Origin: DASSFG01 sp035547915
Lineage (GTDB): Bacteria; Planctomycetota; Planctomycetia; Pirellulales; JAICIG01
DNA length: 64,000 nucleotides
Assembly: GCA_035547915.1 (NCBI GenBank)
Contig: DASZTS010000054.1
Location: forward strand, 1 to 64,000
Reading direction: 5' to 3'
Shown here: positions 9,832-18,804 of the stretch, in pieces
Layout: each line of letters begins with the position of its first letter
Position numbering within the stretch: the stretch's first letter is position 1
Made by a program: the position numbers and the translations under genes
The notes under the pieces: model-generated
Database searches by the model: none
The model's input: the letters and a program-made list of their open reading frames with translations, nothing else
Told to the model about the DNA's origin: nothing

Positions 9832-10617
9832 TCAGTAGGGAAACCGCTCGTTCAATTCGGCTTGCGAAAGCTCGACCAAGAAGCCGGAGAGCCGTTCCAC
9901 GAGGATTTCCATCATGCGGCGGCCCTTCTCGGCGGTGGCCGGGTGCGGATTGCCCGCGCCCGTGTTCGTCGTGAGCAGGTGCCATGGGCGTGTGATCGAA
10001 ACCCAACCGCGATTCACCGCTTGGAACCGCGTGGCGGCCATCATCCCCTCGTCGGCATCGAGCATGCCGTCCGATCGCCGCGATACCAGTTCGGGTCGAT
10101 AGGCCAAGATGAGCGACGTCTCCATCTCTCCGCCGTGGTCGCCCGGATCGGTGAAAATCTCGCGTTCCACGTCGGCTAGCACACGATACCAATTGCAGAG
10201 GAAGAGATGCGCCGACGTCTTGCCGTGCAATTCGCGTAGCAGGGGCTTCAGGTCGTTGCCACCGTGACTGTTCAGGAGCACGATCTTCTTGATGCCGTGC
10301 CGGGCCAGCGAATCGACCAGGTCCGTGACGACCGCGAAGAGCGTCGACGGGTTGAGATTCATGGCCAGCGGGAAGGCCATCTGGTTGGTCTCGGTGCCGT
10401 AGGGGACGGTGGGCAAGAGAACCACCTTGGCTCCGCGCTCATGGGCGGCGTAGCAGATGGCCTCGCCCACGATGTCGCCCTCGTAGGTATCGGTGCCATA
10501 GGGCAAGTGCAGGTTGTGCGGCTCGGTCGCCCCCAATGGCAGCACGGCCACCTCGAACGCATGGGTCTTGGTATAGCCGTAGTTGGTTTCGGCCAGCTTC
10601 CACGGTCGCATCGTCAT
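9832..10617 (-). CDS. Creatininase family protein
   Basis: A 261-residue member of the creatininase/creatinine amidohydrolase family, metal-dependent hydrolases acting on cyclic amides. Recognisable are LPLGATEPHNLHLPYGTD (family metal site near the N-terminus), VLLNSHGGNDLKPLL, and PGDHGGEMETSLILAY, the last with the His and Glu that usually bind metal. In creatininases the first motif is commonly GSxEqHGpHLP; here it is GATEPHNLHLP, so substrate choice may differ. Cytoplasmic. The ATG overlaps the stop of the upstream DUF1570 gene by 4 bases, giving a two-gene operon. The real substrate is unknown. Confidence 0.88.
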   Translation of the reverse strand: MTMRPWKLAETNYGYTKTHAFEVAVLPLGATEPHNLHLPYGTDTYEGDIVGEAICYAAHERGAKVVLLPTVPYGTETNQMAFPLAMNLNPSTLFAVVTDLVDSLARHGIKKIVLLNSHGGNDLKPLLRELHGKTSAHLFLCNWYRVLADVEREIFTDPGDHGGEMETSLILAYRPELVSRRSDGMLDADEGMMAATRFQAVNRGWVSITRPWHLLTTNTGAGNPHPATAEKGRRMMEILVERLSGFLVELSQAELNERFPY

Positions 10618-12125
10618 GGTAGGTTCTGGATGAAGTGTTGGTATTGCTCGTCAAGGTGTTTGTAGGAAAAGCCCGTCAATTCGGCGAGCGTATCCGCCCG
10701 ATCGCTATTGGTATAGACGCTCGTCAGATAGTCGACCAGCGGTTGGCGGAATCGCCCGTCGGCGGCGAACATCAAAAAGTAGGTCATGCCGGCGGCCTCG
10801 CTGTAGACCGCCGCAATGTCTTCATGCCGCTGCAAAGCTTCCATGCCCAGCTTGCAGAGGTCGGCGAGACCCAAATAGAACCCGTCTCGCAGCAAACGCG
10901 TGCGCGCGTTCCTCAGCCGCAACGCCTCAACGCCACCGAGCACCACCAACCGATCGGCCGACCTGTACGACTCCATGAAACAGGCGATCCCCTCGATGAC
11001 CCAGAAATTCGCATCGCGGGCCACCGACTTGCCGGGCCGCAATTCGGAGAACAATTGGTGTGTCGCTTCGTGGTAGAGATTGGCATCGTCTGCTTCAGGC
11101 CCGGCGAAGAAATAGGCCATGCGGGCTTTTTCCAGATAATAGCCGGTCGTCAGACCGATGTTCGGATGTTCGTTCCGCAGCGCCGCGACGTATTCTTCGC
11201 GGTCGCGATAGCACGTCACATGGAACGTAGTGCGCCGCCCCCCACCGGCAGCCGGCGCACCGTCGCGAAAGAGCCGGGCGAGTTGTTCGTCGGTTGCCTC
11301 GTACCGGGCGAAGATCTGCCGCCAGACGTCATAGAACTCCTCGAGACGCGCCGCCAGCCGCACCCCTTCCTCCAAGCTGTGATTGGTGCGCACCTGATAG
11401 TGTTCCGTGGCCACGAGCCATCCCTGGTCGATGTCGGCGTGTTGCCAGGTGTCGTCCTTGGCGGAGATCCAGCGGCCTTTGAGGAACCGCTGACCCGCTT
11501 CGTACTTGGCGACTTGGTTCTTCTTCAACCAGCCATACCGATCGTGCCACACCTGGTTCCCCTGCGACTTACTCAGTTCGTAGCGGGTGAGCCACGTTCC
11601 CTCATGGCGCGTATAACCCAACAGCCGCCGGGCCTCTTCGTGATCGGGATCTTCCCGCAAGGTCGCATAGATCAGTTGCAACGCCCGGCCATAATCGCGC
11701 TCGGCGGCTGCCGATTCGGCCAGTTCGAACAGCCGTGCGCCGTGCGTCTGTCGTAGTTTGCAGAACCGTTCGGTCCAATCGCGGACCGCAGCGGTTGCTT
11801 GGGGCTCGACCTCCGGCAGGCGCGCATCGGCCAGCGCCACAACGAGCGTCAGCGGCGCCTGAGGCACGATCCATCGTCGCGTGGTGCCCGCTTGCTCGGT
11901 GAGCTTTCGCTCGTCGCACCAGCCGGCCAAACGTTCCAACTCGTCAGCGTACTCGCGCTCGATACTCGTCTGTTTGGTGGCCGTCGTTTCGGCCGCCGAG
12001 GCCTGGAGCGGTAGGCCGGCAAGCACCCCACAGCAGGCGAGAACGCGGCCCTTCTCGGCCAGCCTGCGCAACAGGCGCTGGCCTCCGACCGGTGCGGCAA
12101 GACGGTGCTGCGGTATCCGAAACAT
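10614..12125 (-). CDS. DUF1570 family protein with HExxH motif
   Basis: A secreted or membrane-tethered protein of about 503 residues resembling DUF1570 proteins. The N-terminus has basic residues, a short hydrophobic stretch and an Ala-rich end (ACCGVLAGLPLQASAAET), consistent with a signal peptide. The middle contains tetratricopeptide-like helices (ERDYGRALQLIYATLRED). The C-terminal part carries HEATHQLFSE with HExxH at residues 352-356, followed by WVIEGIACFMESY with a downstream Glu; this is the geometry of a gluzincin metallopeptidase. I chose the ATG at 12125 because it puts the signal at the N-terminus; in-frame ATGs at 12176 and 12236 are also possible. It overlaps the creatininase gene by ATGA. 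Confidence 0.8.
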   Translation of the reverse strand: MFRIPQHRLAAPVGGQRLLRRLAEKGRVLACCGVLAGLPLQASAAETTATKQTSIEREYADELERLAGWCDERKLTEQAGTTRRWIVPQAPLTLVVALADARLPEVEPQATAAVRDWTERFCKLRQTHGARLFELAESAAAERDYGRALQLIYATLREDPDHEEARRLLGYTRHEGTWLTRYELSKSQGNQVWHDRYGWLKKNQVAKYEAGQRFLKGRWISAKDDTWQHADIDQGWLVATEHYQVRTNHSLEEGVRLAARLEEFYDVWRQIFARYEATDEQLARLFRDGAPAAGGGRRTTFHVTCYRDREEYVAALRNEHPNIGLTTGYYLEKARMAYFFAGPEADDANLYHEATHQLFSELRPGKSVARDANFWVIEGIACFMESYRSADRLVVLGGVEALRLRNARTRLLRDGFYLGLADLCKLGMEALQRHEDIAAVYSEAAGMTYFLMFAADGRFRQPLVDYLTSVYTNSDRADTLAELTGFSYKHLDEQYQHFIQNLP

Positions 12126-12243
12126 CGGGCCAACGAGGACGAACGGGGCAGGGGAGCCGGAGCAGACGTGCTCCATCGAATCCAGTGTAGCAGCCGACGG
12201 GTTCTCAAAATGGGCTTTACGGCCCCCGCCCGCCATGATACAG

Positions 12244-12263
12244 TTGTTTAAAACAATCGTTTT
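12244..12263 (+). promoter_or_regulatory. Palindromic operator candidate of the tetR-exporter operon
   Basis: TTGTTT-A-AAACAA is a perfect inverted repeat at 12244-12256. It overlaps a second, imperfect one, AAAACAATCGTTTT, at 12250-12263. They lie 12-31 bases before the ATG of the TetR-type gene, in the divergent gap with the DUF1570 gene. AT-rich palindromes of this kind are typical TetR-family operators, so autoregulation is likely; the link is inferred from position. Confidence 0.6.
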
Positions 12264-12274
12264 ATGGTTCGCCC

Positions 12275-12946
12275 ATGACCGGCGGGATTGACGAAACGAA
12301 AGAACGGCTGCTCGAAGCGGCCGGTATGGTCTTTTCCGAACGGGGATTCCGCGCAGCGACCGTGCGGGAGATCTGCCAGCGGGCCGGCGCCAATCTGGCC
12401 GCCGTCAATTACTACTTCGGCGACAAAGAGCGTCTCTACGTCGAGAGCGTCAAGCGGGCGCATGCCCGCCGCGAAGAAGCCGCACCGCTGCCATATTGGC
12501 CGAGCGACACGCCGCCCGAGGTCAAGTTGCACGGCTTCGTGCAAACTCTGCTCAGCCGAATGCTCGGCGACCCGCGCTCGGCCTGGCAGGCGCAGCTCAT
12601 GTTCCGCGAGATGCAGCAGCCGACGGCGGCCTGCGGCGAGCTCGTCGAGGAATATATCCGGCCGCATTTCGAACTGCTGCAATCGATCATCGCCGACCTG
12701 GCTCCGGCGGGCATCAGCGAACAGCAACGGCGGTTGATCGCCTTCGGCATCGTCGGCCAATGCCTGTATTTCCGCATCGCCGAGCCGGTGGTGCGGCAAC
12801 TGCTCGACCAGACCGAGTTCGCGCACGTTGAACCGGGCCGCCTGGCCGATCACATCACGCATTGGACGTTGGCCGCGCTCGGCCGGCGGCAATTCGTGTC
12901 GCCCGACGGCGTGGCCGGCCGCAAGCGTCAGGAGACGGGCCGATGA
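12275..12946 (+). CDS. TetR-family regulator, CecR-like
   Basis: A 223-residue TetR-type repressor. Residues about 8-55 form the DNA-binding domain, with the diagnostic pattern RLLEAAGMVFSERGFRAATVREI, then GANLAAVNYYFGDKERLY. The C-terminal domain resembles the CecR (YbiH) group: SAWQAQLMFREMQQPTAAC and GQCLYFRIAEPVV. In E. coli, CecR controls an ABC exporter with an HlyD-type adaptor, and here the same gene types follow directly. The stop overlaps the permease start (ATGA). It probably binds the palindrome just upstream and releases it on binding a drug-like or lipophilic ligand. Confidence 0.9.
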   Translation: MTGGIDETKERLLEAAGMVFSERGFRAATVREICQRAGANLAAVNYYFGDKERLYVESVKRAHARREEAAPLPYWPSDTPPEVKLHGFVQTLLSRMLGDPRSAWQAQLMFREMQQPTAACGELVEEYIRPHFELLQSIIADLAPAGISEQQRRLIAFGIVGQCLYFRIAEPVVRQLLDQTEFAHVEPGRLADHITHWTLAALGRRQFVSPDGVAGRKRQETGR

Positions 12947-14079
12947 CCTGGATCGCCTGGAAAATGCTCACCGGCAATCGCGGGAAATACCTGGGCATCA
13001 TCCTGGGGATCGCCTTCGCGTCGCTGCTGATCGCTCAACAGAGCTCGATCTTCTGCGGTTTGATGTTGCTCACGACGAGCCAGATCAAGGACCTGCAAGG
13101 GGCCGATATCTGGGTGATGGATCGCAACGTCCAATTCATCGACGACATCAAACCGCTGTCGGAGAACGATCTGTATCGCGTCCGCGGCGTGCCCGGCGTG
13201 CAATGGGCCGTCCGATTGTACAAGGGTTTGAGCCGCGCCCGCATGGAGAACGGCAACTTTCAGCAAATCATCCTGCTCGGTCTCGACGACGCGACGCTGG
13301 TCGGCGCACCGCTCGAAATCGTCGCTGGCCAACTCTCGGACCTGCGCCGACCGGACGCCATCCTCATGGACGAGTCCGGATACAAGCAGCTTTGGCCGGA
13401 CGAGCCGTTTCGGCTCCCCAAGACGTTCGAGATGAACGACCGTCGTGCCGTGCTCGTGGGCGTGTGCAAGGCGCGGCGGACGTTCCAGACGTTCCCGATC
13501 GTGTACACGCGGTACAGCGAGGCGACGAATTTCGCTCCGCGCGAACGCAAGGTGTTGTCGTTCGTGCTGGCCCAGGCAGAACCTGGATCCGATCTGCTCG
13601 AAGTCTGCCGCCGCATCCAAGAACGGACCGGCCTGCAGGCCCAGACCCGCGATCAATTCGCCAGGACGACGATCATGTATTACATGCGCAAGACGGGCAT
13701 ACCGATCAATTTCGGCATCACGGTACTACTGGGATTCGCCGTCGGTGCGGCGATCGCCGGGCAGACGTTCTACCTGTTCACGATCGAAAACCTGAAGCAG
13801 TTCGGTGCGCTGAAGGCCATGGGCGCCGGCAATCTGCGCTTGGTCGGCATGATCCTGTTCCAGGCCTTGGTCGTCGGCATCATCGGCTATGGGCTGGGCG
13901 TCGGTGCCGCGGCGGCCTTCGGCGTGGCCGTCAAAGACTCGCCGCAGCTCGCGTTCTTCATGCCTTGGCAGGTCTTGGCCGGCACGGGTGTGGCAGTGGT
14001 GGTGATTGCCGTGCTCGCCAGCCTGCTGTCGATGCACCGGGTCTTGGTCTTGGAACCGGCGGTCGTGTTCCAGAGTTAG
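12943..14079 (+). CDS. ABC exporter permease, DevC/FtsX-like
   Basis: The 378-residue inner-membrane permease of the exporter. One membrane helix lies near the N-terminus (GIILGIAFASLLIAQQSS) and three near the C-terminus (FGITVLLGFAVGAAIAG, RLVGMILFQALVVGIIGY, and VLAGTGVAVVVIAVLASLLS), with a large extracytoplasmic domain between. That is the four-helix MacB/DevC (FtsX-type) layout. The start at 12943 overlaps the tetR stop by ATGA and gives the usual N-terminus (MTWIAWKMLTGNRGKYLG). The ATPase gene follows after 27 bases. In DevBCA systems this subunit works with the ATPase and a periplasmic adaptor to move lipids or small molecules outward. Confidence 0.88.
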   Translation: MTWIAWKMLTGNRGKYLGIILGIAFASLLIAQQSSIFCGLMLLTTSQIKDLQGADIWVMDRNVQFIDDIKPLSENDLYRVRGVPGVQWAVRLYKGLSRARMENGNFQQIILLGLDDATLVGAPLEIVAGQLSDLRRPDAILMDESGYKQLWPDEPFRLPKTFEMNDRRAVLVGVCKARRTFQTFPIVYTRYSEATNFAPRERKVLSFVLAQAEPGSDLLEVCRRIQERTGLQAQTRDQFARTTIMYYMRKTGIPINFGITVLLGFAVGAAIAGQTFYLFTIENLKQFGALKAMGAGNLRLVGMILFQALVVGIIGYGLGVGAAAAFGVAVKDSPQLAFFMPWQVLAGTGVAVVVIAVLASLLSMHRVLVLEPAVVFQS

Positions 14080-14106
14080 CGTCACGGGAGTACGCGGAGA
14101 CGAACC

Positions 14107-14856
14107 ATGAGCGACGCCACGCCCTCCGCGGCCATAAGCTGCCGCGACGTGACGAAGGAGTTCGGCTCCGGCGGCGCCTTGGTCAAGGCGTTGCGCGGAG
14201 TCGATCTCGACGTCTATCGTGGCGAGATCACGCTCTTGGTCGGGCCGAGTGGCTGCGGCAAAACGACCCTGCTCTCGGTCATCGCAGGTATCATGCGGCC
14301 GACGAGCGGGTCGGTACACGTCTTGGGCTCCGACCTGGGGACGCTCCGGGGACAACAACTCGTCCGCTTTCGAGGACAGAACATCGGCTTCGTATTCCAA
14401 CAGTTCAACCTGCTGCCGGCCCTGACCGCGGCAGAAAATGTAACGGTGCCGCTGATCCTGGCCGGTTGTTCGCGGCGCAAGGCGATGGCGCAGGCCGAGG
14501 CGCTGTTGGGCAGAATGGGCATGGGAGAACGCTGCCGGCACCTGCCCAGCACGCTCTCGGGCGGGCAACAACAGCGCGTGGCGATCGCCCGAGCACTCAT
14601 CCATGACCCCAGCCTGCTGGTCTGCGACGAACCGACTTCGGCGCTCGATGCGCACACGGGCCACTCGATCATGGAGCTGCTCCGCTCGGTGGCGCTCGAG
14701 AGCGGGAGAGCCGTCGTGGTCGTGACGCACGACAGTCGCGTGTACGACTTCGGTGATCGGATCGCCCGCATGGAAGACGGCCGCGTCACGGGAGTCGACG
14801 AGCGCGGAGCGGTAATCGATGGGCGATCGACGGCGCAGGAACCGGCCCGCCTGTAG
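14107..14856 (+). CDS. ABC exporter ATP-binding protein, DevA/LolD-like
   Basis: A 249-residue ATPase with all canonical sites: Walker A GPSGCGKTT (residues 46-54), Q-loop VFQQFNLLPALT, ABC signature LSGGQQQR (150-157), Walker B LLVCDEPTSALD with the catalytic Glu, and the switch His in VVTHD. The length and the FQQFNLLPALT block place it in the MacB/LolD/DevA group that partners FtsX-type permeases. The adaptor gene follows after 24 bases. It powers the exporter encoded by its neighbours. Confidence 0.93.
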   Translation: MSDATPSAAISCRDVTKEFGSGGALVKALRGVDLDVYRGEITLLVGPSGCGKTTLLSVIAGIMRPTSGSVHVLGSDLGTLRGQQLVRFRGQNIGFVFQQFNLLPALTAAENVTVPLILAGCSRRKAMAQAEALLGRMGMGERCRHLPSTLSGGQQQRVAIARALIHDPSLLVCDEPTSALDAHTGHSIMELLRSVALESGRAVVVVTHDSRVYDFGDRIARMEDGRVTGVDERGAVIDGRSTAQEPARL

Positions 14857-14880
14857 TTGGCAATCACAAGGACATCGACC

Positions 14881-15972
14881 ATGTTCACCAAATACCTGTT
14901 ACCCGTCGTCGCCCTGGGGCTAATCGTCTTCGCCGCGCTGCATGTGGGCGGGGCCGCGAAAGAAGTGTCGCACACGAAGCCGCCGGTCGAGCCCTCGCAC
15001 ACTCCGTTTCCGCAAGCGGTGGCGGGCGCCGGCATGGTCGAGCCGCAGACGCAGAATATCGCCATCGGATCGCAAGTGCCCGGCGTGGTAGTGAAGGTCG
15101 AGGTCGAGGTCGGCCAGCGCGTGAAGGCCGGCGAGCCCTTGTTTCAGCTCGACGATCGTGTCCAACAGGCCGAACTGAGGGCACGGCAAGCGACGGCGGC
15201 CGCGGCCGAGGCGCAGTTGACGCAGATGCAACGCCGCCCGCGGCCCGAAGAGGTGCCGGCTGCCGAGGCCCAGGTGACCGAAATGGAAGCCAACCTCGTC
15301 GCGCGCCGCGATTCGCTCGAGCGCGCCCGGCGGCTCTCCGCCAACCGAGTGCTGACGGACGAGGACGTCGTCTCCCGCGAGCAAGAGTACCAGAAAGCCG
15401 AGGCGCAACTGGCCCGCATGAGGGCCCAGCTCAAGCTGCTCAAGGCCGGCACCTGGCAATACGACCTGCTGGTGCAGCAGGCCTCGCTCGAAGAGGCGTT
15501 GTCGCAGGTCGAGCAGACGAAGGCCGAGATCGCACAGCGCACCGTACGGGCCCTGGTCGACGGTCAGGTCTTGCAGGTCAACGTGCGGCCGGGCGAGTTT
15601 GTGGCGGCGCCGGCCAATCAGGCGCTCGTCATCCTGGGCGATATCGACTGCTTGCACGTGCGAGTCGACATCGACGAGCACGACATCCATCGCTTGTTGC
15701 CCGGGGCACCGGCGATTGCGACCCTGCGCGGCCGGCCCGAGACCCAGTTTCCGCTCAGTTTCGTGCGCGACGAACCGTACGTCGTACCGAAGCGCTCGCT
15801 CACGGGCGACAACACGGAACGCGTCGATACCCGTGTGCTGCAACTGATCTACCGGATCGATTCCAAGGACGAGCGTCTCTACGTGGGCCAACAACTCGAC
15901 GTCTATATCGACATCTCCGGGAAGGAACCGAGCGAGCGCCCTTCGGTTGACGATGGTTCCACGCGCCAGTAG
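14881..15972 (+). CDS. HlyD-family membrane fusion protein (exporter adaptor)
   Basis: A 363-residue periplasmic adaptor. An N-terminal membrane anchor (residues about 4-22, KYLLPVVALGLIVFAALHV) is followed by a lipoyl/barrel-sandwich half (NIAIGSQVPGVVVKVEVEVGQ), a long alpha-helical hairpin rich in Ala, Glu and Gln (about 95-220), and the returning half plus beta-barrel (RALVDGQVLQVNVRPGE). This is the DevB/HlyD domain order. The ATG at 14881 has AAGGA 8 bases upstream; a TTG at 14857 is less likely. Last gene of the tetR-permease-ATPase-adaptor operon. No outer-membrane TolC gene is in the window. Confidence 0.9.
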   Translation: MFTKYLLPVVALGLIVFAALHVGGAAKEVSHTKPPVEPSHTPFPQAVAGAGMVEPQTQNIAIGSQVPGVVVKVEVEVGQRVKAGEPLFQLDDRVQQAELRARQATAAAAEAQLTQMQRRPRPEEVPAAEAQVTEMEANLVARRDSLERARRLSANRVLTDEDVVSREQEYQKAEAQLARMRAQLKLLKAGTWQYDLLVQQASLEEALSQVEQTKAEIAQRTVRALVDGQVLQVNVRPGEFVAAPANQALVILGDIDCLHVRVDIDEHDIHRLLPGAPAIATLRGRPETQFPLSFVRDEPYVVPKRSLTGDNTERVDTRVLQLIYRIDSKDERLYVGQQLDVYIDISGKEPSERPSVDDGSTRQ

Positions 15973-16053
15973 TTTGTCAGGGCGCCGGGCACCTCGGATC
16001 GGCGAGCGGAAGCCGACCCAAATCGCCCAAGAAAGCCCCTGGGAGGGACATCT

Positions 16054-16869
16054 ATGCGTTGGTGCAGCCTGTTAGTGGCCCTTTCTGCCGCGTGCCTAAT
16101 GGGTAGAAGTTCGGCGGCGGCCGATGCTCCGCCGCACGTCGTACTCTTGATCGGCGAAGACGAATACCAGACCGAGAAGACGCTGCCGGCCTTCGCCGAC
16201 GCCGAACTCGCCAGCCGGGGTTTGCGTTTGACGGCGGTTCACTCCGACGTTCAAGATCCCAACCGCTTTCCCGATCTGGCAAACGCACTCGATCAGGCGG
16301 ATCTGCTGGTCGTTAGCGTTCGTCGCCGCACGCCGCCGGCGGAGCAGTTGCAACGCATCCGTACGTACATCGAAGCGGGCAAGCCGGTCGTGGGCATCCG
16401 CACGGCCAGCCATGCTTTCTCGTTGCGTAGCAACCAGCCGCCGCCCGCCGGCCACGCAGCATGGCCCGAGTTCGACGCTCGAGTTCTGGGTGGTCACTAC
16501 ACGAACCATCATCCCGCGCCGACGGAGAACGCCCGCACCATTGTCTGGATCAAGGACGAGGCAAAAACTCACCCCATCCTGGTCGGACTGCCGCAGGGAG
16601 AATGGAGTGTCGGCTCGTCGCTCTACAAAACGAGGCCCTTGGGCGAGTCCACGAAGGTGCTGCTGATGGGACGCTTCGAAGGCGGCCAAACCGCCGAAGA
16701 TCGCGCCGCCGAGCCGGTCGCGTGGACGAATACCGATTATCGCGGCGGGCGAGTTTTTTATACCTCGCTCGGCCACCCCGACGATTTCAAAATCGCCGCC
16801 TTTCGCCGGTTGTTGCTCAACGGTGTCTTCTGGGCGCTCGATCGGACGGTGCCCGACAAAAAGAATTGA
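16054..16869 (+). CDS. ThuA-like secreted protein
   Basis: A 271-residue protein with a signal peptide (MRWCSLLVALSAACLMG, cleavage near SSAAADA) followed by a ThuA-like, glutamine-amidotransferase-type fold: HVVLLIGEDEYQTEKTLPAF, LLVVSVRRRTPPAEQ, GKPVVGIRTASHAF, LGGHYTNHHP and the closing RVFYTSLGHPDDF. ThuA proteins are linked to trehalose or other sugar use, and planctomycetes have many secreted ones; no substrate can be assigned here. The gene is alone on its strand. Its stop codon lies within a strong hairpin shared with the convergent gene. Confidence 0.85.
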   Translation: MRWCSLLVALSAACLMGRSSAAADAPPHVVLLIGEDEYQTEKTLPAFADAELASRGLRLTAVHSDVQDPNRFPDLANALDQADLLVVSVRRRTPPAEQLQRIRTYIEAGKPVVGIRTASHAFSLRSNQPPPAGHAAWPEFDARVLGGHYTNHHPAPTENARTIVWIKDEAKTHPILVGLPQGEWSVGSSLYKTRPLGESTKVLLMGRFEGGQTAEDRAAEPVAWTNTDYRGGRVFYTSLGHPDDFKIAAFRRLLLNGVFWALDRTVPDKKN

Positions 16870-16891
16870 GGCGGCCGCATCGGCCCGCCTC
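16868..16891. terminator. Bidirectional hairpin between convergent genes
   Basis: GAGGC-GGCCG-cat-CGGCC-(C)-GCCTC forms a 10-base-pair stem with a 3-base loop and one bulge. It starts inside the stop codon of the ThuA-like gene and ends 3 bases before the 3' end of the opposing DUF1549/DUF1553 gene. There is no strong T run, so it may act by blocking read-through or protecting 3' ends. Confidence 0.6.
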
Positions 16892-16893
16892 CG

Positions 16894-18804
16894 TCAGCGA
16901 ACGAGTTGGAACTCGGGCAGCATCGTGATGGCCCACAGCACGTCCGCAAGCCCCGCGACAGTCGGTGGCGACCCGAGCAATTCGACGGCTGTGGCCAATT
17001 CATCGGCCGACGGCGGACGCGACAAGGCTTGAAGGTATAGCGATCGGACGAGCTTGCCGGCATCGACCGATGAACTGTCTTTGAGCAGATTGGCGGCGCC
17101 CCGTTCGAGCGTGGCAGACAGCACGGCGCCGTTCGCCAGGTCGAGGGCCTGGAGGGTCGTCAGCACTTCGCCACGCGTGGTGACAACTTGCTCACGGTTC
17201 GGCCTGCCGAGCGATCGCATCAATTCGTCGCAGAAGACGAGTGATGCCCGCACGAACTGTTGTTCGCGCGGCGTTTCGGCGCCAAAGGCGGGCAGCGAGA
17301 CCGGCGCAACGGGCTTATCGGGCGCCGTTCCGGTCAACTGCCAGATCGCGTCGATGAACTCCTCGGCCGACAGACGTTTCACCTCGGGACCGTGGAAGAC
17401 ATAGTCGTCGCCGCTGCTCGGGACCTCGACGATGGCGCACTCCGATTGATAGGTCCGCGAGCTTAAGATGTGCGTCAGGAGTTGCTTCAGGTCGTAGTGC
17501 GAATCGACTAGATAATTCGCCAGGTAATCGAGTAGGTCTTCACTCCAGGGGCGATTGGCCATCACGTCGACCGGGTGCACCAATCCGCGGCCCATGAGGC
17601 GCTGCCAGACGCGGTTGACGATGGTCCGTGCGAAGCGGCCGTTCTGCGGATCGGTCATCAATTCGGCGAGTCGCTCCAAGCGGGCCGCCTTGGGGAGCGA
17701 AGGGTCGATTTGGCCGAGTTCGGGCCAGAGGAACCGTGGCGCGGCGAAGCGGCCGGTCGCCTTGTCGCAGCGGTAGATCTCCAATGGCTGCTCTGCCACA
17801 ACGGCCGCCAGACCGTAGGCGTCGTCGAGTTTCCAGGTATCGATGAAACTGTCGTGACACGAGGCGCATTTCATGTTGATGCCGAAGAACACCTGCGACA
17901 CGTTTTGCGAGAATTGCACCTCGACCGTTTGGCTCGCATTGACGCGTCCGCGCCACTTGATGCCAAGCACGAAACCTTCCGCATCGGCGTTGGGACGGAT
18001 CAGCTCGCGCACAAACCGGTCGTATGGCTTATTGTCGACGAGCGACTGGTAGAGCCAGGCCGAGATCTGTTTGCGACCACCGTCGATATAACCCGTGCCA
18101 CGGTAGTCGTTCCGCAAGAGATCGTTCCAGAACGTGATCCAGTGATCGGCATAGGCGCGCCGGTCTTGGAGCAACCGTTCCACGAAGCGCTCACGGTAGC
18201 CCGGCGATTGATCAGCCGCCATCGCGGTCAGGTCGCTGGCCGTCGGTAAGAGGCCCACCGTGTCGAGCGAGACGCGGCGCGCGAAGGCCGCATCATCGAG
18301 CGGTGCGGGAGGCATCACACCATGCTCGTCGTAATAGGCGGCCACGATCCGATCGATCGGATGCGATACGCCCGCGCGCTCGGCGGGCAACTCGACCCGC
18401 CGCGGCCGCAGCGGAGCTATGTAACGATCGGTACTGAACGTGAACCCCGGCTCCCACGGCAGCCCCTCATCGATCCATGCCCGAAACCGGTCAACGTCCT
18501 TGGCCGAGAGCGCGTCGGCCTTGGCGGGCATGCGCTCCTCGGCGTCGTTGGTGGTCAGGCGCTGGATGAGTTCGCTGGCGGCGCTCTTGCCCGGCACGAC
18601 GGAGTCGGACTTGAGGAGATCTTCGCGGGTGTCGAGCGACAATGAGCCTTCGCGTTTGCCACCCGTGTGGCACTTGCCGCAATGCTTCTTGATCAGCGGC
18701 GCAATATCGTGGCTGAAGTCGATCTTGCTCGGTGGTTCGTCAGCAGCAACCGCGGAGCAGACCACGATCGCCACCACAGCCGTCAGAGCGTTCCAGCGAT
18801 TCAT
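16894..18804 (-). CDS. DUF1549/DUF1553 protein with cytochrome-c-like N-terminus
   Basis: A 636-residue exported protein of the planctomycete cytochrome family. A signal peptide (TAVVAIVVCSAVAADEPP) is followed by a haem-binding domain with KKHCGKCHTGG (CxxCH), then the DUF1549 domain (DAAFARRVSLDTVGLLP, WITFWNDLLRNDY) with a second CxxCH in MKCASCHDSF. DUF1553 forms the C-terminus (IVNRVWQRLMGRGLVHPVD, LSSRTYQSE, RLSAEEFIDAIWQLTG). Such proteins are believed to act in periplasmic electron transfer or catabolism, often with a DUF1501 partner; none is adjacent here. It is transcribed alone on the minus strand. Confidence 0.9.
   Translation of the reverse strand: MNRWNALTAVVAIVVCSAVAADEPPSKIDFSHDIAPLIKKHCGKCHTGGKREGSLSLDTREDLLKSDSVVPGKSAASELIQRLTTNDAEERMPAKADALSAKDVDRFRAWIDEGLPWEPGFTFSTDRYIAPLRPRRVELPAERAGVSHPIDRIVAAYYDEHGVMPPAPLDDAAFARRVSLDTVGLLPTASDLTAMAADQSPGYRERFVERLLQDRRAYADHWITFWNDLLRNDYRGTGYIDGGRKQISAWLYQSLVDNKPYDRFVRELIRPNADAEGFVLGIKWRGRVNASQTVEVQFSQNVSQVFFGINMKCASCHDSFIDTWKLDDAYGLAAVVAEQPLEIYRCDKATGRFAAPRFLWPELGQIDPSLPKAARLERLAELMTDPQNGRFARTIVNRVWQRLMGRGLVHPVDVMANRPWSEDLLDYLANYLVDSHYDLKQLLTHILSSRTYQSECAIVEVPSSGDDYVFHGPEVKRLSAEEFIDAIWQLTGTAPDKPVAPVSLPAFGAETPREQQFVRASLVFCDELMRSLGRPNREQVVTTRGEVLTTLQALDLANGAVLSATLERGAANLLKDSSSVDAGKLVRSLYLQALSRPPSADELATAVELLGSPPTVAGLADVLWAITMLPEFQLVR

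Noticed and set aside
10635..11756. Plus-strand frame of 373 codons opposite the DUF1570 gene
   Set aside because: Antisense shadow; composition is not protein-like and the minus strand carries a clear HExxH protein.
12828..14606. Plus-strand frame of 592 codons spanning tetR, permease and ATPase
   Set aside because: Out of frame with three well-recognised genes and very Arg-rich.
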